DNA from: JAKFWF01 sp031429105
GTDB lineage: Bacteria; Pseudomonadota; Alphaproteobacteria; Rhizobiales; Hyphomicrobiaceae
DNA length: 64,000 nucleotides
Assembly (NCBI GenBank): GCA_031429105.1
Contig: JANOYV010000138.1
Span: 62,001-126,000, forward strand
Direction: 5' to 3'
Shown: positions 53,289-62,232 of the stretch, piece after piece
Layout: each line of letters begins with the position of its first letter
How positions within the stretch are numbered: the first letter of the stretch is position 1
Translations under genes and position numbers: made by a program
Notes under the pieces: generated by a model
Told to the model about the DNA's origin: nothing
Seen by the model: the letters and a program-made list of their open reading frames with translations, nothing else
Databases searched by the model: none

Positions 53289-54857
53289 TTAGCGGTGTGG
53301 GGTGCCGGCAAGCGTAGCAGAAGTTGGCGCCGCAATGAGGCGTCCATAAAGGGCCTTGTAGGAGGCGACAGCCTGCGCTGAGGTATAAGTCTGACTGACG
53401 CGCGTTCGTAGCGTCTCTCCGTAGTGGCGGCGCTTGTCGGGATCGCTCAACAGCACGGCCACGGCATCGGCAATCTGCTGCGGCGAAACGAGATCGGTCA
53501 CGATGCCACCGGCACCCAGCGGTGGTTGCTCGTCGGCGCGACCTTCGATGATTTCACGGCATGAACCGACGTTGGTTGCGACGAAGGGAATACCGGCGGC
53601 TCCCGCTTCCAGCACCACGAGCGGTTGGCTTTCGCTCAAGCTTGTCAGCACGCAAACATGGATTTGCGACATGAAATCTAGAATGTTGACCGTGCCGGTA
53701 AATTCGACCGTGCCATCCAACCCCAGGTCGGCGACCAGTTGTGCGCACTCGGCGAAATATCCGGGATCTTCGTCAGTTGGGCCAAGAACCAGTGCGCGCG
53801 CATTTGGAATTTTTGCTTTGAGCGCGTGGGCAGCCGTAATGAAGGATTTTACGTCCTTGATGGGCACGACCCGGCCGATCAATGCCATCGTCGGCGGGAC
53901 ATCAGCAGCGGGCGGCTGCACGCTGGCAAAGCGGGCAAGATCGATGCCGTTGGCAATGACGGAAAGTTGTCGCGACGTGGCCCCCAGGACGCGCTGGGCG
54001 CGCTGGTTATCTTCATAGAGGGTCACCACATCGCTGCATGCTTCGTAGCAGGTGCGGGCGTAGGCTTCGAACGCTCTGATCCACATATCGCGAAGGTCAA
54101 GTCTGGGATCATTCAGCGCGTGCCCCTTCTCGACAGTATCCGCGACCCAGTCGGCCATCAGCAGTTCGATTCGCCGCTCATTCGTATAAATGCCGTGCTC
54201 GGTGAGGACGGCTGGGCGCCCCGTCTCAATCGCAGCACGGGCAGCGAGAACGCCAGCGTACCCCGTCGAGATCGTGTGATAGACGGCAGCCTTCGGCAGT
54301 TTGAACTCAAGCGTTGCGAACAGGCCACCAAGCAGCGCGCGCCAAGCCCAGAAAAAATCAAGGAATGAGGAGTACGGCATTGCCTCGTCATACATGCGAC
54401 GGACGATGTCCCAGGCGACCGGCGAATTGAACATCACTTGCGGATCGACCGTCTCGCTAAGCGTTTTGAACGCGGCCATCACCCCGGTCAGCTCGGCTGA
54501 GCCGCCATGGTTGATGAATGCGCCAAGCGCGTTGGCGAAGGCATCCGTGTTGTTCGGCCGACGTTGCCGGATCACCGGGCGTTCGCCGAAATCCTGCAGG
54601 TAGAGATGCTGGAAGGAGACCACATTTTCGGGGAGCGCATATTTCGGCGCCAACGTCGTTGGTCTTGGCCACAGCGTTACGATTGAGAACCGGGTATCGG
54701 GTTGGGTTTTGATCAGCCAGTCGATCCAGCCTGAAACGCCGCCTGCAATGTAGGGGTAGCAGCCCTCGACGATAATGCACACGTCACTGTCAGCTGCTGT
54801 CGATGTCTTACCCGAATGGATCGCTTGACTTGAGGTGGTGCTAACCAGCTGCTGCAT
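53289..54857 (-). CDS. pelF: Pel exopolysaccharide glycosyltransferase PelF
   Basis: This 522-residue cytosolic GT4 enzyme of GT-B fold begins with the PelF landmark VCIIVEGCYPYIAGGVSGWIDWLI near residue 27. The C-terminal nucleotide-sugar domain has PTMALIGRVVPIKDVKSFI, VLGPTDEDPGYFAEC, VCVLTSLSESQPLVVLEAGAAGIPFVATNVG and LGAGGIVTD. It uses UDP-activated sugars to polymerise Pel. Its start codon shares one base with the pelE stop, so the two are coupled. Confidence 0.92.
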   Translation of the reverse strand: MQQLVSTTSSQAIHSGKTSTAADSDVCIIVEGCYPYIAGGVSGWIDWLIKTQPDTRFSIVTLWPRPTTLAPKYALPENVVSFQHLYLQDFGERPVIRQRRPNNTDAFANALGAFINHGGSAELTGVMAAFKTLSETVDPQVMFNSPVAWDIVRRMYDEAMPYSSFLDFFWAWRALLGGLFATLEFKLPKAAVYHTISTGYAGVLAARAAIETGRPAVLTEHGIYTNERRIELLMADWVADTVEKGHALNDPRLDLRDMWIRAFEAYARTCYEACSDVVTLYEDNQRAQRVLGATSRQLSVIANGIDLARFASVQPPAADVPPTMALIGRVVPIKDVKSFITAAHALKAKIPNARALVLGPTDEDPGYFAECAQLVADLGLDGTVEFTGTVNILDFMSQIHVCVLTSLSESQPLVVLEAGAAGIPFVATNVGSCREIIEGRADEQPPLGAGGIVTDLVSPQQIADAVAVLLSDPDKRRHYGETLRTRVSQTYTSAQAVASYKALYGRLIAAPTSATLAGTPHR

Positions 54858-55897
54858 TATTGCGCCTCGGTGGAGGCGCTAGTCGAAGGTAAAAGGTCAC
54901 GTACTGCCCGGCGAACGCGATAGTGTTCGTGCGCATCGATCCGGGCCAGGCGACGACCGATCCTGAGCCGTGCGAACTGACTTGCCCGCAATAAGCTCTC
55001 TTCGATTGCGTGATGCTCGACCACGGGCGTTTTAGGCAGATGGGCTCGGCTGCGTGGTGGTGTCAAAGTCGAGAGTGCAGGCGTCACGCTCAACCGTGCG
55101 GTGATGATCTCAGCCCGAATCCGATCCCCCTCGTCCAGAAGCCCGCTTGCCAGGCAGCTGCGCAGTTGGCTTGCGGCATTGACCGCTGCTGTCGTCCCCG
55201 GCATTGGTTGTAATTCTGCGCCCGCCAATCGATCAACGAGCGCACGCAAATCGCTGCGCACCTTGGTGGCAACGGCCGCGGCCTGCACACGGATCACCGG
55301 CTCGTCGCTTTTCAGCGCAAGCATGAGGGCTGGCAGGTGATCGGGATGGAAGGAGCGCGCGATGACGCCAAGCGCCACTTGTCGATCAGTCAGCGTGCCG
55401 GTCTCCATGATGGATGCAAATGCCGGTGGCGACGTGCCAGAGAGGTTGGCCGTCCGCCCCGTCGCCACCTGATCGTACAGCTGCGTCACCTCATCGGTAT
55501 CAACCGCCATCGCTATGCGCTCGTACCACGCGGCCAACAGCAAGTGGTCGTCAGCGGCCGGGCGCGAAAATGCGATCATCGCAAGGGCGGCAATCGCACC
55601 GATGGGGCCAGTTGCTGCAACGGCTATCGCTGTGACGAGTGGCATGGCGGCATTGCGTTTGGCACGACCGACCTGGGCAACCCAGAGCCCAAGGAGCCCG
55701 ACAATGGCAATATGACCCGTGAGAAGTGCAGACCAGCCGATCGTACCTTTGGAATAGGCATAAATGAGTCCGCTTTCGACAACCGCGGTCACGAAGGCTG
55801 GCAACATGATCGGCACGGCAATGACGGCAGTGCCGATCATGGTGCTAGCGCCAACTGGAATGTTGCCAGGGGTGGCCGGAGTAGATTGGATCACCAT
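54857..55897 (-). CDS. pelE: PelE-like membrane protein of the Pel synthase complex
   Basis: This 346-residue protein has three to four N-terminal helices (residues 25-110) and a soluble C-terminal helical-repeat region (about 120-330) with HEAT/TPR character (TLTDRQVALGVIARSFHPDHLPALMLALKSDEP, in two parts). In Pseudomonas, PelE is a small membrane protein with a TPR tail that binds PelD and PelG. Sequence similarity is low and the call rests largely on position between pelD and pelF, size and topology. A single base separates it from pelD. Confidence 0.75.
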   Translation of the reverse strand: MVIQSTPATPGNIPVGASTMIGTAVIAVPIMLPAFVTAVVESGLIYAYSKGTIGWSALLTGHIAIVGLLGLWVAQVGRAKRNAAMPLVTAIAVAATGPIGAIAALAMIAFSRPAADDHLLLAAWYERIAMAVDTDEVTQLYDQVATGRTANLSGTSPPAFASIMETGTLTDRQVALGVIARSFHPDHLPALMLALKSDEPVIRVQAAAVATKVRSDLRALVDRLAGAELQPMPGTTAAVNAASQLRSCLASGLLDEGDRIRAEIITARLSVTPALSTLTPPRSRAHLPKTPVVEHHAIEESLLRASQFARLRIGRRLARIDAHEHYRVRRAVRDLLPSTSASTEAQ

Positions 55898-55898
55898 A

Positions 55899-57101
55899 TC
55901 AGCGCGTCACCTGGGACTTTGCTGCAGCCATCGTGCTGTCTGGTTTCCCTGGTGCTGCCGTCGGATCGCGATTAAACCACCGCAGGTGGCGCCAGATCCG
56001 TTGTGACGACGCCTCGGCCTTTTCGTTTGGTTGCGAGGTGAGCGCAACACCAACGATCCCAGTACGGCCGTGTAGCGCCTCCAAGGCAGGCGCCACAACT
56101 CCGGCAATCGTCTCAAGCGAAGGCAGTAGGGCCGGTCCCAGGCTCGCTGGATCAATTTCATCGATTTTGATCATGCCAATCACGCGGGCGGTCGTGTCGG
56201 ATCCGTGGCGGGAGTGCGCGCGGATAGCCACCGCCGCTACACCAGCACCTGCGAGTATCTGCTCGCCATCCGCCGTCAGAACAGAGATGCTGCGGCCATC
56301 GCCAACGATCGCACGGAACAAGTGTTCGGTCGGTCCGATCCAAGCGCCTTTGGTGGCATCGCCGAATGGCGGTCCAACTGAGATGCGCCGCATTCCGGTG
56401 GCGTCCACTGCGTAAAGCGATGATCTTGCGTTCGGTATGGCTAGCCCGATGACATGTTGCACCGCCTCGACGAAGTGCTGGTCGCGAACACCGTTGCGGC
56501 CATCGTGGTGATCAGCGCTTGCTGCACTTTGCCGTAACGATTGGAGCGCTGCGAGAACCACTTGAATGTCAGGCTCGCGGCGGGCAGCGATCTGGCGTTC
56601 GAGGGCAGTGCTGTGCGCGCGCAGGTTGCGAGCGTAATCTGCAAGTGTTGCGCGTTGGTTGGCAAGCTCGGTCACCTGCACAAAGAGCGCCTGTTTATGT
56701 GCGATCTGGCGCATTCGGAATTGGCCGAGCAGAACGGCAGCCCCTACCCACAGGATGGGTTCGATCCAGATCTTGAGGAAGTAGGCAAAATACGTTTCTG
56801 ACGTCGATTGCTCGGCAAAGCCGTTGAGTGCAGTCAGGGCGATAGCCACGCTGGCAGCCAATAGCCCGCTGACCGTGCCGTATTGAAGGCTCAACAACAG
56901 CACTGGCACCCAAAACGGATGCGGACGGATATCGGTAATGTCAATCCCGGGATGGAGCCAATCCGCACCGACGATGACGCCGAAGATGATAGCAATCTCC
57001 AGCAGTGCCGACAGCGGCGGCAACACTTGAAACGTGACGTCGGCGACAAGTGGTGTCGCTGGGTTAGTTCGGCGCGCGAGCGGTTCAATCGGGCTCTTCA
57101 A
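55899..57101 (-). CDS. pelD: PelD-like regulator lacking the GGDEF domain
   Basis: This 400-residue protein has four N-terminal helices (about residues 28-130; LEIAIIFGVIVGADWLHP and HPFWVPVLLLSLQYGTVSGLL are the PelD-like opening). A coiled coil (135-180) and a GAF domain (about 205-345, LRQSAASADHHD, AIPNARSSLYAVDATG, GMIKIDEIDPASL) follow. The protein stops about 50 residues later. The degenerate GGDEF domain with the RxxD c-di-GMP site that ends Pseudomonas PelD is absent. The start is TTG at 57101, seven bases after CGGAG; an in-frame stop lies just upstream. c-di-GMP control of this system is therefore doubtful. Confidence 0.82.
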   Translation of the reverse strand: MKSPIEPLARRTNPATPLVADVTFQVLPPLSALLEIAIIFGVIVGADWLHPGIDITDIRPHPFWVPVLLLSLQYGTVSGLLAASVAIALTALNGFAEQSTSETYFAYFLKIWIEPILWVGAAVLLGQFRMRQIAHKQALFVQVTELANQRATLADYARNLRAHSTALERQIAARREPDIQVVLAALQSLRQSAASADHHDGRNGVRDQHFVEAVQHVIGLAIPNARSSLYAVDATGMRRISVGPPFGDATKGAWIGPTEHLFRAIVGDGRSISVLTADGEQILAGAGVAAVAIRAHSRHGSDTTARVIGMIKIDEIDPASLGPALLPSLETIAGVVAPALEALHGRTGIVGVALTSQPNEKAEASSQRIWRHLRWFNRDPTAAPGKPDSTMAAAKSQVTR

Positions 57102-57211
57102 GGCATTGCTCCGAGGGCGTCAGACAACGGTGGTCCGAAGGCCTGCCCGCTCGGCCAAAGTGTTAGCAGACGCGCAGCCAGGCTGGCAACGAGAGAGACA
57201 AGCGCCGACAT
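57098..57211 (-). CDS. 37-codon ORF in the pelC position
   Basis: The ATG at 57211 comes six bases after the stop of the PelB-like gene, and its TGA overlaps the TTG start of pelD (TTGA). The ORF thus fills the whole gap with coupling at its 3' end. The product begins MSALVSLVASLAARLLTLWP and could be one amphipathic or membrane helix with a Pro/Gly tail. It has no lipobox and is far too short for PelC. A GGGGG lies 11 bases before the ATG. It may be a real small component or only a spacer. Confidence 0.35.
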   Translation of the reverse strand: MSALVSLVASLAARLLTLWPSGQAFGPPLSDALGAMP

Positions 57212-57217
57212 TGTAAT

Positions 57218-58753
57218 TCAACCCCCGCTCGATGTTGATCCGGCACCAAACGGCTGGGCGGTCGGCTGGGCAGGTGGGGTTTGTTTAGCGCGGATGTTGG
57301 ATAGCGCACCGCCCGGGCGGAACCGATAGCGTCGGACAACTTTCTTGGGGCGACGGATCATGCGCGGCTCAACCGTGACGCGCTCGAATTGCGCTTGCAC
57401 CTGGGTATCAACGCCCAGGCGCCGCAAGGCGACGGTTGCCGCATCGGTGCGCCCGCTGCTGTTCATCAGTTTTGCCCATAGCGACAGCCGCCACTCGTCG
57501 AGTTCGTCGACCGGCACAGATGATAGCAGAGTCTCGCCAGCCTCTGGTGATCCACGACGAAGAGCAACGGCTGCTGCTAGCAGCGGATTTCCAGCGAGGA
57601 CATCGGGTTGAATTGCAGCCCTGACCGCATCGAATTCGGTTTGTCGGCCAGTTGCTGCCAAGGCCTCGGCCAACGCCACGAGATTATCCTGCGGGATCTG
57701 GGTCAAGCCAAACCGCTGGGCGCCAAGGTAGGCATTTTCGGGATCTTCGGCATCGAGGCAAGCAATGATGAACCGCGACACAAGGTCGATTGCATTGAGC
57801 TGAGCCTTCTCGATCCAGCCGCGCAGATAGGTGCGGGCAGCGAACGTTTCGCCCCGATCCAGCATGACGTCGGCGACGGCTAGCGAAACCGAATCACCTT
57901 GCACGGAGATGTCGCGCGTGAGTTCGATCGCCAAATCGTGCTTATTGGAAGTCGCCAACGTTTCGATCAGCGAGAGGGCAAGATGAGGATCCTTCGCGCC
58001 GCGCAACCAACGCACAGCACGGCGTTGGGCATCGCGCGATTGATCGAGTTCGAGGAGAATGACGAACAGCTGCATGCGGTCGCCTTCAGTTTTCAAGCGC
58101 CGAACGTCATCAACACTTCGAAGCAACGCTGAGGCCTGCGCCAGATCGCCGTCGACGGCGACGAGCGACGCCAATCTTGTAAGATCTTCGGGGCGGCGGT
58201 AGCCGCGCGTGCGACACGTCTGGATTGCCGATTGCTCGTCAGCCCATTGGGCGCGGCGGCGCAAGATGCCGATCAATTCGCGGCAAGAATCTTCAGAGTA
58301 GCGTTGGATGATCTGTGCCTGGAGCGCACGAATATAAGCCGGCTCGTCCTGCGTCATCTTGTAGAAGCTAATGGCGCGCCGCTGCACGTTCGGATCGCGG
58401 GGGGCGCGCTCGATCAAGGTTTGCAATAACTCAGCCGCCTTATCGAGTTGACCGAAGTGTTCGTACAAACCCTGCAACTGGTAGAGCGTGCGAAAGCTGC
58501 GGTCACCCGCTTGAACGCTTTTCTCGAGTACGGACTTGGCTTGTTGCGATTGGCCGTCACGTTCCAACATTGCGACACGTTGGACTTGTCCTGGCAACAA
58601 GCGGTAGCCGATGCCCAATGCACCAATGAACAAAACCCCCATCACAATCCAATGCGAGGGTAGCCCCGTGAATAAACGCATGCTGGATCGGTCGGTCGCT
58701 TTCGAAACCTTGGCAACAGCCGTGGTCGGACTAGCGGACAAGGCACTATTCAT
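57218..58753 (-). CDS. PelB-like TPR protein without beta-barrel
   Basis: This 511-residue protein has one N-terminal membrane helix (residues 34-52, HWIVMGVLFIGALGIGYRLLP) and TPR-like repeats to about residue 450. These include QAKSVLEKSVQAGDRSFRTLYQLQGLYEHFGQLDKAAELLQTLIERAPRDP (in pieces). The basic tail has RRPKKVVRRYRFRPGG and a Pro/Gln end. Pseudomonas PelB is about 1,190 residues, with the same helix-TPR front and a C-terminal outer-membrane porin. Here the porin is missing, so another channel must be used. It overlaps the PelA-like gene by eight bases and precedes pelD. Confidence 0.78.
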   Translation of the reverse strand: MNSALSASPTTAVAKVSKATDRSSMRLFTGLPSHWIVMGVLFIGALGIGYRLLPGQVQRVAMLERDGQSQQAKSVLEKSVQAGDRSFRTLYQLQGLYEHFGQLDKAAELLQTLIERAPRDPNVQRRAISFYKMTQDEPAYIRALQAQIIQRYSEDSCRELIGILRRRAQWADEQSAIQTCRTRGYRRPEDLTRLASLVAVDGDLAQASALLRSVDDVRRLKTEGDRMQLFVILLELDQSRDAQRRAVRWLRGAKDPHLALSLIETLATSNKHDLAIELTRDISVQGDSVSLAVADVMLDRGETFAARTYLRGWIEKAQLNAIDLVSRFIIACLDAEDPENAYLGAQRFGLTQIPQDNLVALAEALAATGRQTEFDAVRAAIQPDVLAGNPLLAAAVALRRGSPEAGETLLSSVPVDELDEWRLSLWAKLMNSSGRTDAATVALRRLGVDTQVQAQFERVTVEPRMIRRPKKVVRRYRFRPGGALSNIRAKQTPPAQPTAQPFGAGSTSSGG

Positions 58754-61025
58754 GGCACTCGAACCGCACGGTCAGCGGCTCCACGGCGTTCTGCTCGATT
58801 GACAGCGAGAGGCGTCCTTGCGGATCGGCCCAGCGAACTTCCTGAGTGAGGATGCGACCACTACGTTCGACGAAAATCCGAAATCCGCGGTCGGCGGTCG
58901 TCGACCAGGTCATGGCGCCTCGCCCATAGCCCTCAGCCTGCACCTGGAAACCGCAAGAGGTATCCATCCGATTAGACAGAGACCACCGGCTTTCGACGAG
59001 GCTTGCGATCTGATCTGTCGGCAAGGGCCGACTAGTTTCACTGCGCGGCCTTACAGCCACCACCGTGCGCGCAACGGCCGGGTCAAGGGCGACGTACATC
59101 GCGCCCTGATGTCGGTTGGCACCGAGGACACCGGTGCTGCGACCGCTGTCGATTTCGATCGTGTCGGCATCGTCAAACCGGACCGTCGAAAGCGTGCCGC
59201 GATTGGTAATGGTCCAGGCCGAGGCATCAACCTGTTCGATCTCGACGCCGAAAAAGTCATCGGCAATGCCAGCATAGGTCGACGCCGTTACCGGGATGAT
59301 TTCCGAGCGACGTGCGAGCGCCACAAAATGCTTGATGGTCGCTAACGCCGACTCCTTCTCGGCCGAATACATGTGGTAGTACAAATTAAATGGCTTGAGA
59401 CGTCGTGGTGCTTCGGTATTTTCCAGCGTCTTCTCCAGCATGAAGAAGCCATAAAACGGCCCGAGCCAGTCATTGGTGTAGGTGTTTTCGTTGCTGTTGA
59501 CCGCATAGATCTGTCGTTCGCGGCCAACGGGCCGGGCGATCGGCGGCACGAACAGGACCGAGGGGAACTCTCGGTCGAAACGGCTGTCACCGCCGTTCAT
59601 GTTGCGCACGCCAGCGGCACGGGTCGCGGCAACCGCTGCCTCGTGAGGCGTCGTATCACCACTCCATAGGTAGATCTTCGCCTTCTTGCCAACAGGGGCC
59701 AATGTTTCGGCAATATTGAGCGCGCCCTGCACTTCTTGGGTGAGATCGAAAGGTTCCTTGAGGTAGGTACGCGGCAGAATGTTCGAACCCGCGATGTATT
59801 TGTTGGTTTTGTCGGCGGCCATCGTCTTGCCAGCCGCCCTGAAAACCACACTGCGCAATTGGTCGGCGACGGTCGAGGTGGGGCGCGCGGCTTTCTCGAT
59901 CAGTACTTCTTCTGCGGCCCGATTGTAGGACGCAAAGTAGCTCCAGTTGAATGGGTGCGTATACGTATGGCTGGCAACTTCGACCTGCGGCAGGGCATAG
60001 ATCTTGCGTGCGATCTCGCGGCCGATCAATGTACCGCCGAGTTCCGGTATAACGTCGCCGGCAATCACGCCGACCGAGACCGACAGGTCTGGATACGGCA
60101 CAATGACTTCGCGGCGGATCACCTCGGCCGAGAACACCTGCGCCTCGCGATAGCCTTCGACGTCCGAGACATTGTTCCATCCATCGCCGTCGATATGGCT
60201 GAAATACATACGACGTCCGGCCAGCGTCGTGACGTCGGGGACGGGGAAGCGATCGTCACCGAACGCCTTCTTGAAAAACAAAAACGGATTGACCGTCCAT
60301 TGCATCCTCTCGGTGTTCGGCTCGTACTGGATGGTATATTCGTCGGCGACATATCCACCAGCTGGACTTGTGGTTATCAAGACCGCTTCATTCTCACCGA
60401 CACGGGCCGGCGCTCGGGCCGACAGATGCACGGTCGCTTTGCCTGGTATCGCAGTGAAGACGCGGAAATCTGGCAGTGATTTGTCGAGCGCGCGCTCAAA
60501 TCCAGCCATAGTAGGGTCCATCGTCGTTATGCGGGCGTGGTGGGTGACGGCAATGAACTGATGTACTGGCGTGAGGCCGACGCGGGCCAAAATGCGGGTC
60601 GCGATAACGGACGATACCGATGGTTCCGGTGGCGCCATCTCGGCAAAAAATACATACCGAGTACCGGCTGCCGTGACTTGATCGAGCCACGCCAAATAGC
60701 TATCTGGCGCGCGCATCGGCTCGATGAACCAAGTGAGAATGCCCCGGTACCGGCTCATGTCACCGATGGCTGGCAGCGTTCCGTTCACATCGACATAGTG
60801 GATCTTATACCCCAGCCAGTTGAGCGGCATTTCGGCCAACTGGTGAATGCGGGTCGTCTGCGGGGTCTTTTCGTGTCGGCTGTCATAGAGCGCGATGATC
60901 TCGCGCCGAACGGTTCGGCCCGCATATTCAATGTCCAAGGCAGCCGCAGGTCGCACCACGCCCGAACTGGCCAAAAATGCCAGGAGCAGCAGACCTGATC
61001 GAAGATGGTGCAGCAGGTACGTCAT
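58746..61025 (-). CDS. pelA: PelA-like polysaccharide deacetylase without hydrolase domain
   Basis: This 759-residue exported protein is read from the ATG at 61025; a TTG ten codons upstream is possible. It has a signal peptide (residues 1-29) and a PelA middle domain (ALYDSRHEKTPQTTRIHQLAEMPLNWLGYKIHYVDV in two parts, residues 46-80). The deacetylase domain contains FSHIDGDGWNN (His277, Asp279, Asp281) and SHTYTHPFNW (H353-x3-H357). Beta-rich C-terminal modules follow. Pseudomonas PelA (about 948 residues) has an extra N-terminal GH114 domain, which is absent here but found in the three convergent genes at 48.8-51.8 kb. It deacetylates the polymer in the periplasm and opens the operon. Confidence 0.85.
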   Translation of the reverse strand: MTYLLHHLRSGLLLLAFLASSGVVRPAAALDIEYAGRTVRREIIALYDSRHEKTPQTTRIHQLAEMPLNWLGYKIHYVDVNGTLPAIGDMSRYRGILTWFIEPMRAPDSYLAWLDQVTAAGTRYVFFAEMAPPEPSVSSVIATRILARVGLTPVHQFIAVTHHARITTMDPTMAGFERALDKSLPDFRVFTAIPGKATVHLSARAPARVGENEAVLITTSPAGGYVADEYTIQYEPNTERMQWTVNPFLFFKKAFGDDRFPVPDVTTLAGRRMYFSHIDGDGWNNVSDVEGYREAQVFSAEVIRREVIVPYPDLSVSVGVIAGDVIPELGGTLIGREIARKIYALPQVEVASHTYTHPFNWSYFASYNRAAEEVLIEKAARPTSTVADQLRSVVFRAAGKTMAADKTNKYIAGSNILPRTYLKEPFDLTQEVQGALNIAETLAPVGKKAKIYLWSGDTTPHEAAVAATRAAGVRNMNGGDSRFDREFPSVLFVPPIARPVGRERQIYAVNSNENTYTNDWLGPFYGFFMLEKTLENTEAPRRLKPFNLYYHMYSAEKESALATIKHFVALARRSEIIPVTASTYAGIADDFFGVEIEQVDASAWTITNRGTLSTVRFDDADTIEIDSGRSTGVLGANRHQGAMYVALDPAVARTVVAVRPRSETSRPLPTDQIASLVESRWSLSNRMDTSCGFQVQAEGYGRGAMTWSTTADRGFRIFVERSGRILTQEVRWADPQGRLSLSIEQNAVEPLTVRFECHE

Positions 61026-61055
61026 GGCCTCATCGTATGCCCTATTCGAATTCAA

Positions 61056-61215
61056 ATCGGAACACCCCGCGACGTCCAGAACAAGGCAAAACGTTCATCA
61101 CGTCTACCAAACCACAAGGGATCGTGAACTTGGCCCGCCGACCACAATGTTCTAATGCTTGGAACATTGCGCGAAGGGCTGCCTTCGCCACCTTGGTTTT
61201 GTTGAGGAGACAGCC
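61056..61215. promoter_or_regulatory. Divergent promoter region of the pel operon and the rimK-like gene
   Basis: These 160 bases separate the divergent pelA-like and rimK-like genes, so they should hold the pel promoter. I see no clear -35/-10 pair and no obvious FleQ-like dyad by eye. Confidence 0.35.
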
Positions 61216-62121
61216 ATGCGGCTGGCCATGCTCGCCCGCAATCCGGGCCTTTATTCACACCAGCGGCTGGTGGCTGCAGCGCGCGCGCGCAATCATGACA
61301 TTGACGTGATCAATACGCTGCACGTGCATATGAATATCACTTCGAATCGTCCAACCCTGCGTTACGGGGGGGAAACATTGCCGATCTACGACGCAGTCAT
61401 CCCCAGAATTGGCGCGTCAATCACGCATTATGGATTGGCGGTCTTGCGCCAGTTTGAAATGCAAGGCGTGTACCCGCTCAACGAGAGCGTCGCCATTGGA
61501 CGATCGCGCGATAAGTTACGAGCACTTCAGCTATTGGCACGCGACGGCATTGGCCTGCCGGTGACGGCCTTTGCGCATGGGCCGCGCAAGGCCGAAGAAG
61601 TGATCAAGGAAGTGGGCGGCACGCCTGTCGTCATCAAATTGCTGGAGGGCACGCAAGGGATGGGCGTGGTGTTGGCTGAAACAGACGCCAGTGCGAAATC
61701 GATCATCGAGGCTTTTAGTGCGGCCAACATCAACATCATGGTGCAGGAGTTTATTCGGGAGGCCGACGGTAGCGATATTCGTGCGTTTGTCGTCGGCACC
61801 AAGGTGATCGCTGCCATGCGACGGACTGGCGGCAAGGGTGAATTTCGCTCAAACCTGCATCGCGGAGGCAAGGGGGAGATCATCAAACTGCAACCCGAGG
61901 AGATCGATGCGGCGCTGCGTTCGGCCCGCGTGCTCGGACTGAACGTCTGTGGCGTTGATATGCTGCGCGCCAAGCGCGGGCCCGTGGTGATTGAAGTGAA
62001 CTCGTCACCAGGCCTTGAAGGTATCGAGCGGGCAACCGACATCGATATTGCGAGCGAAGTGATCAAATTTCTCGAACACCACGCCCGCCACGGTGAAACT
62101 GAAACCAAGGGGCACGGTTGA
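61216..62121 (+). CDS. rimK: RimK-family alpha-L-glutamate ligase (ATP-grasp)
   Basis: This 301-residue ATP-grasp enzyme starts at the ATG at 61216 with GAGGAGA upstream; the open frame extends 19 codons further without reason. It begins MRLAMLARNPGLYSHQRLVAA, contains PRIGASITHYGLAVLRQFEMQGV, the ATP-grasp loop VVIKLLEGTQGMGV, DIRAFVVGTKVIAAMRR and VCGVDMLRAKRGPVVIEVNSSPGLEGIE (in two parts). The length equals E. coli RimK (300), which adds glutamates to ribosomal protein S6. Related ligases act on other acceptors, so the symbol is by similarity. Confidence 0.88.
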   Translation: MRLAMLARNPGLYSHQRLVAAARARNHDIDVINTLHVHMNITSNRPTLRYGGETLPIYDAVIPRIGASITHYGLAVLRQFEMQGVYPLNESVAIGRSRDKLRALQLLARDGIGLPVTAFAHGPRKAEEVIKEVGGTPVVIKLLEGTQGMGVVLAETDASAKSIIEAFSAANINIMVQEFIREADGSDIRAFVVGTKVIAAMRRTGGKGEFRSNLHRGGKGEIIKLQPEEIDAALRSARVLGLNVCGVDMLRAKRGPVVIEVNSSPGLEGIERATDIDIASEVIKFLEHHARHGETETKGHG

Positions 62122-62159
62122 TAGACGGGATCACAACCGATTTATTCTGCCCATATGCG

Positions 62160-62181
62160 CGCCCGATTCTGTAATCGGGCG
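62160..62181 (+). terminator. Hairpin after the rimK-like gene
   Basis: CGCCCGATT (62160-62168) and AATCGGGCG (62173-62181) form a perfect 9-bp stem with a CTGT tetraloop, 38 bases past the stop. There is no T tract, so it may act as a processing or weak termination site. Confidence 0.5.
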
Positions 62182-62232
62182 AAATACCGAATACCTTCGT
62201 TACGACCATCACCCAAGTAAGTGGAGCCTCGC

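Noticed and set aside
53434..54018. 194-codon plus-strand frame inside pelF
   Set aside because: Antisense to a well-supported glycosyltransferase; no motif or ribosome site.
55337..55975. 212-codon plus-strand frame antisense to pelE
   Set aside because: Composition is basic and low-complexity, and the opposite strand carries a coupled operon gene with membrane topology.
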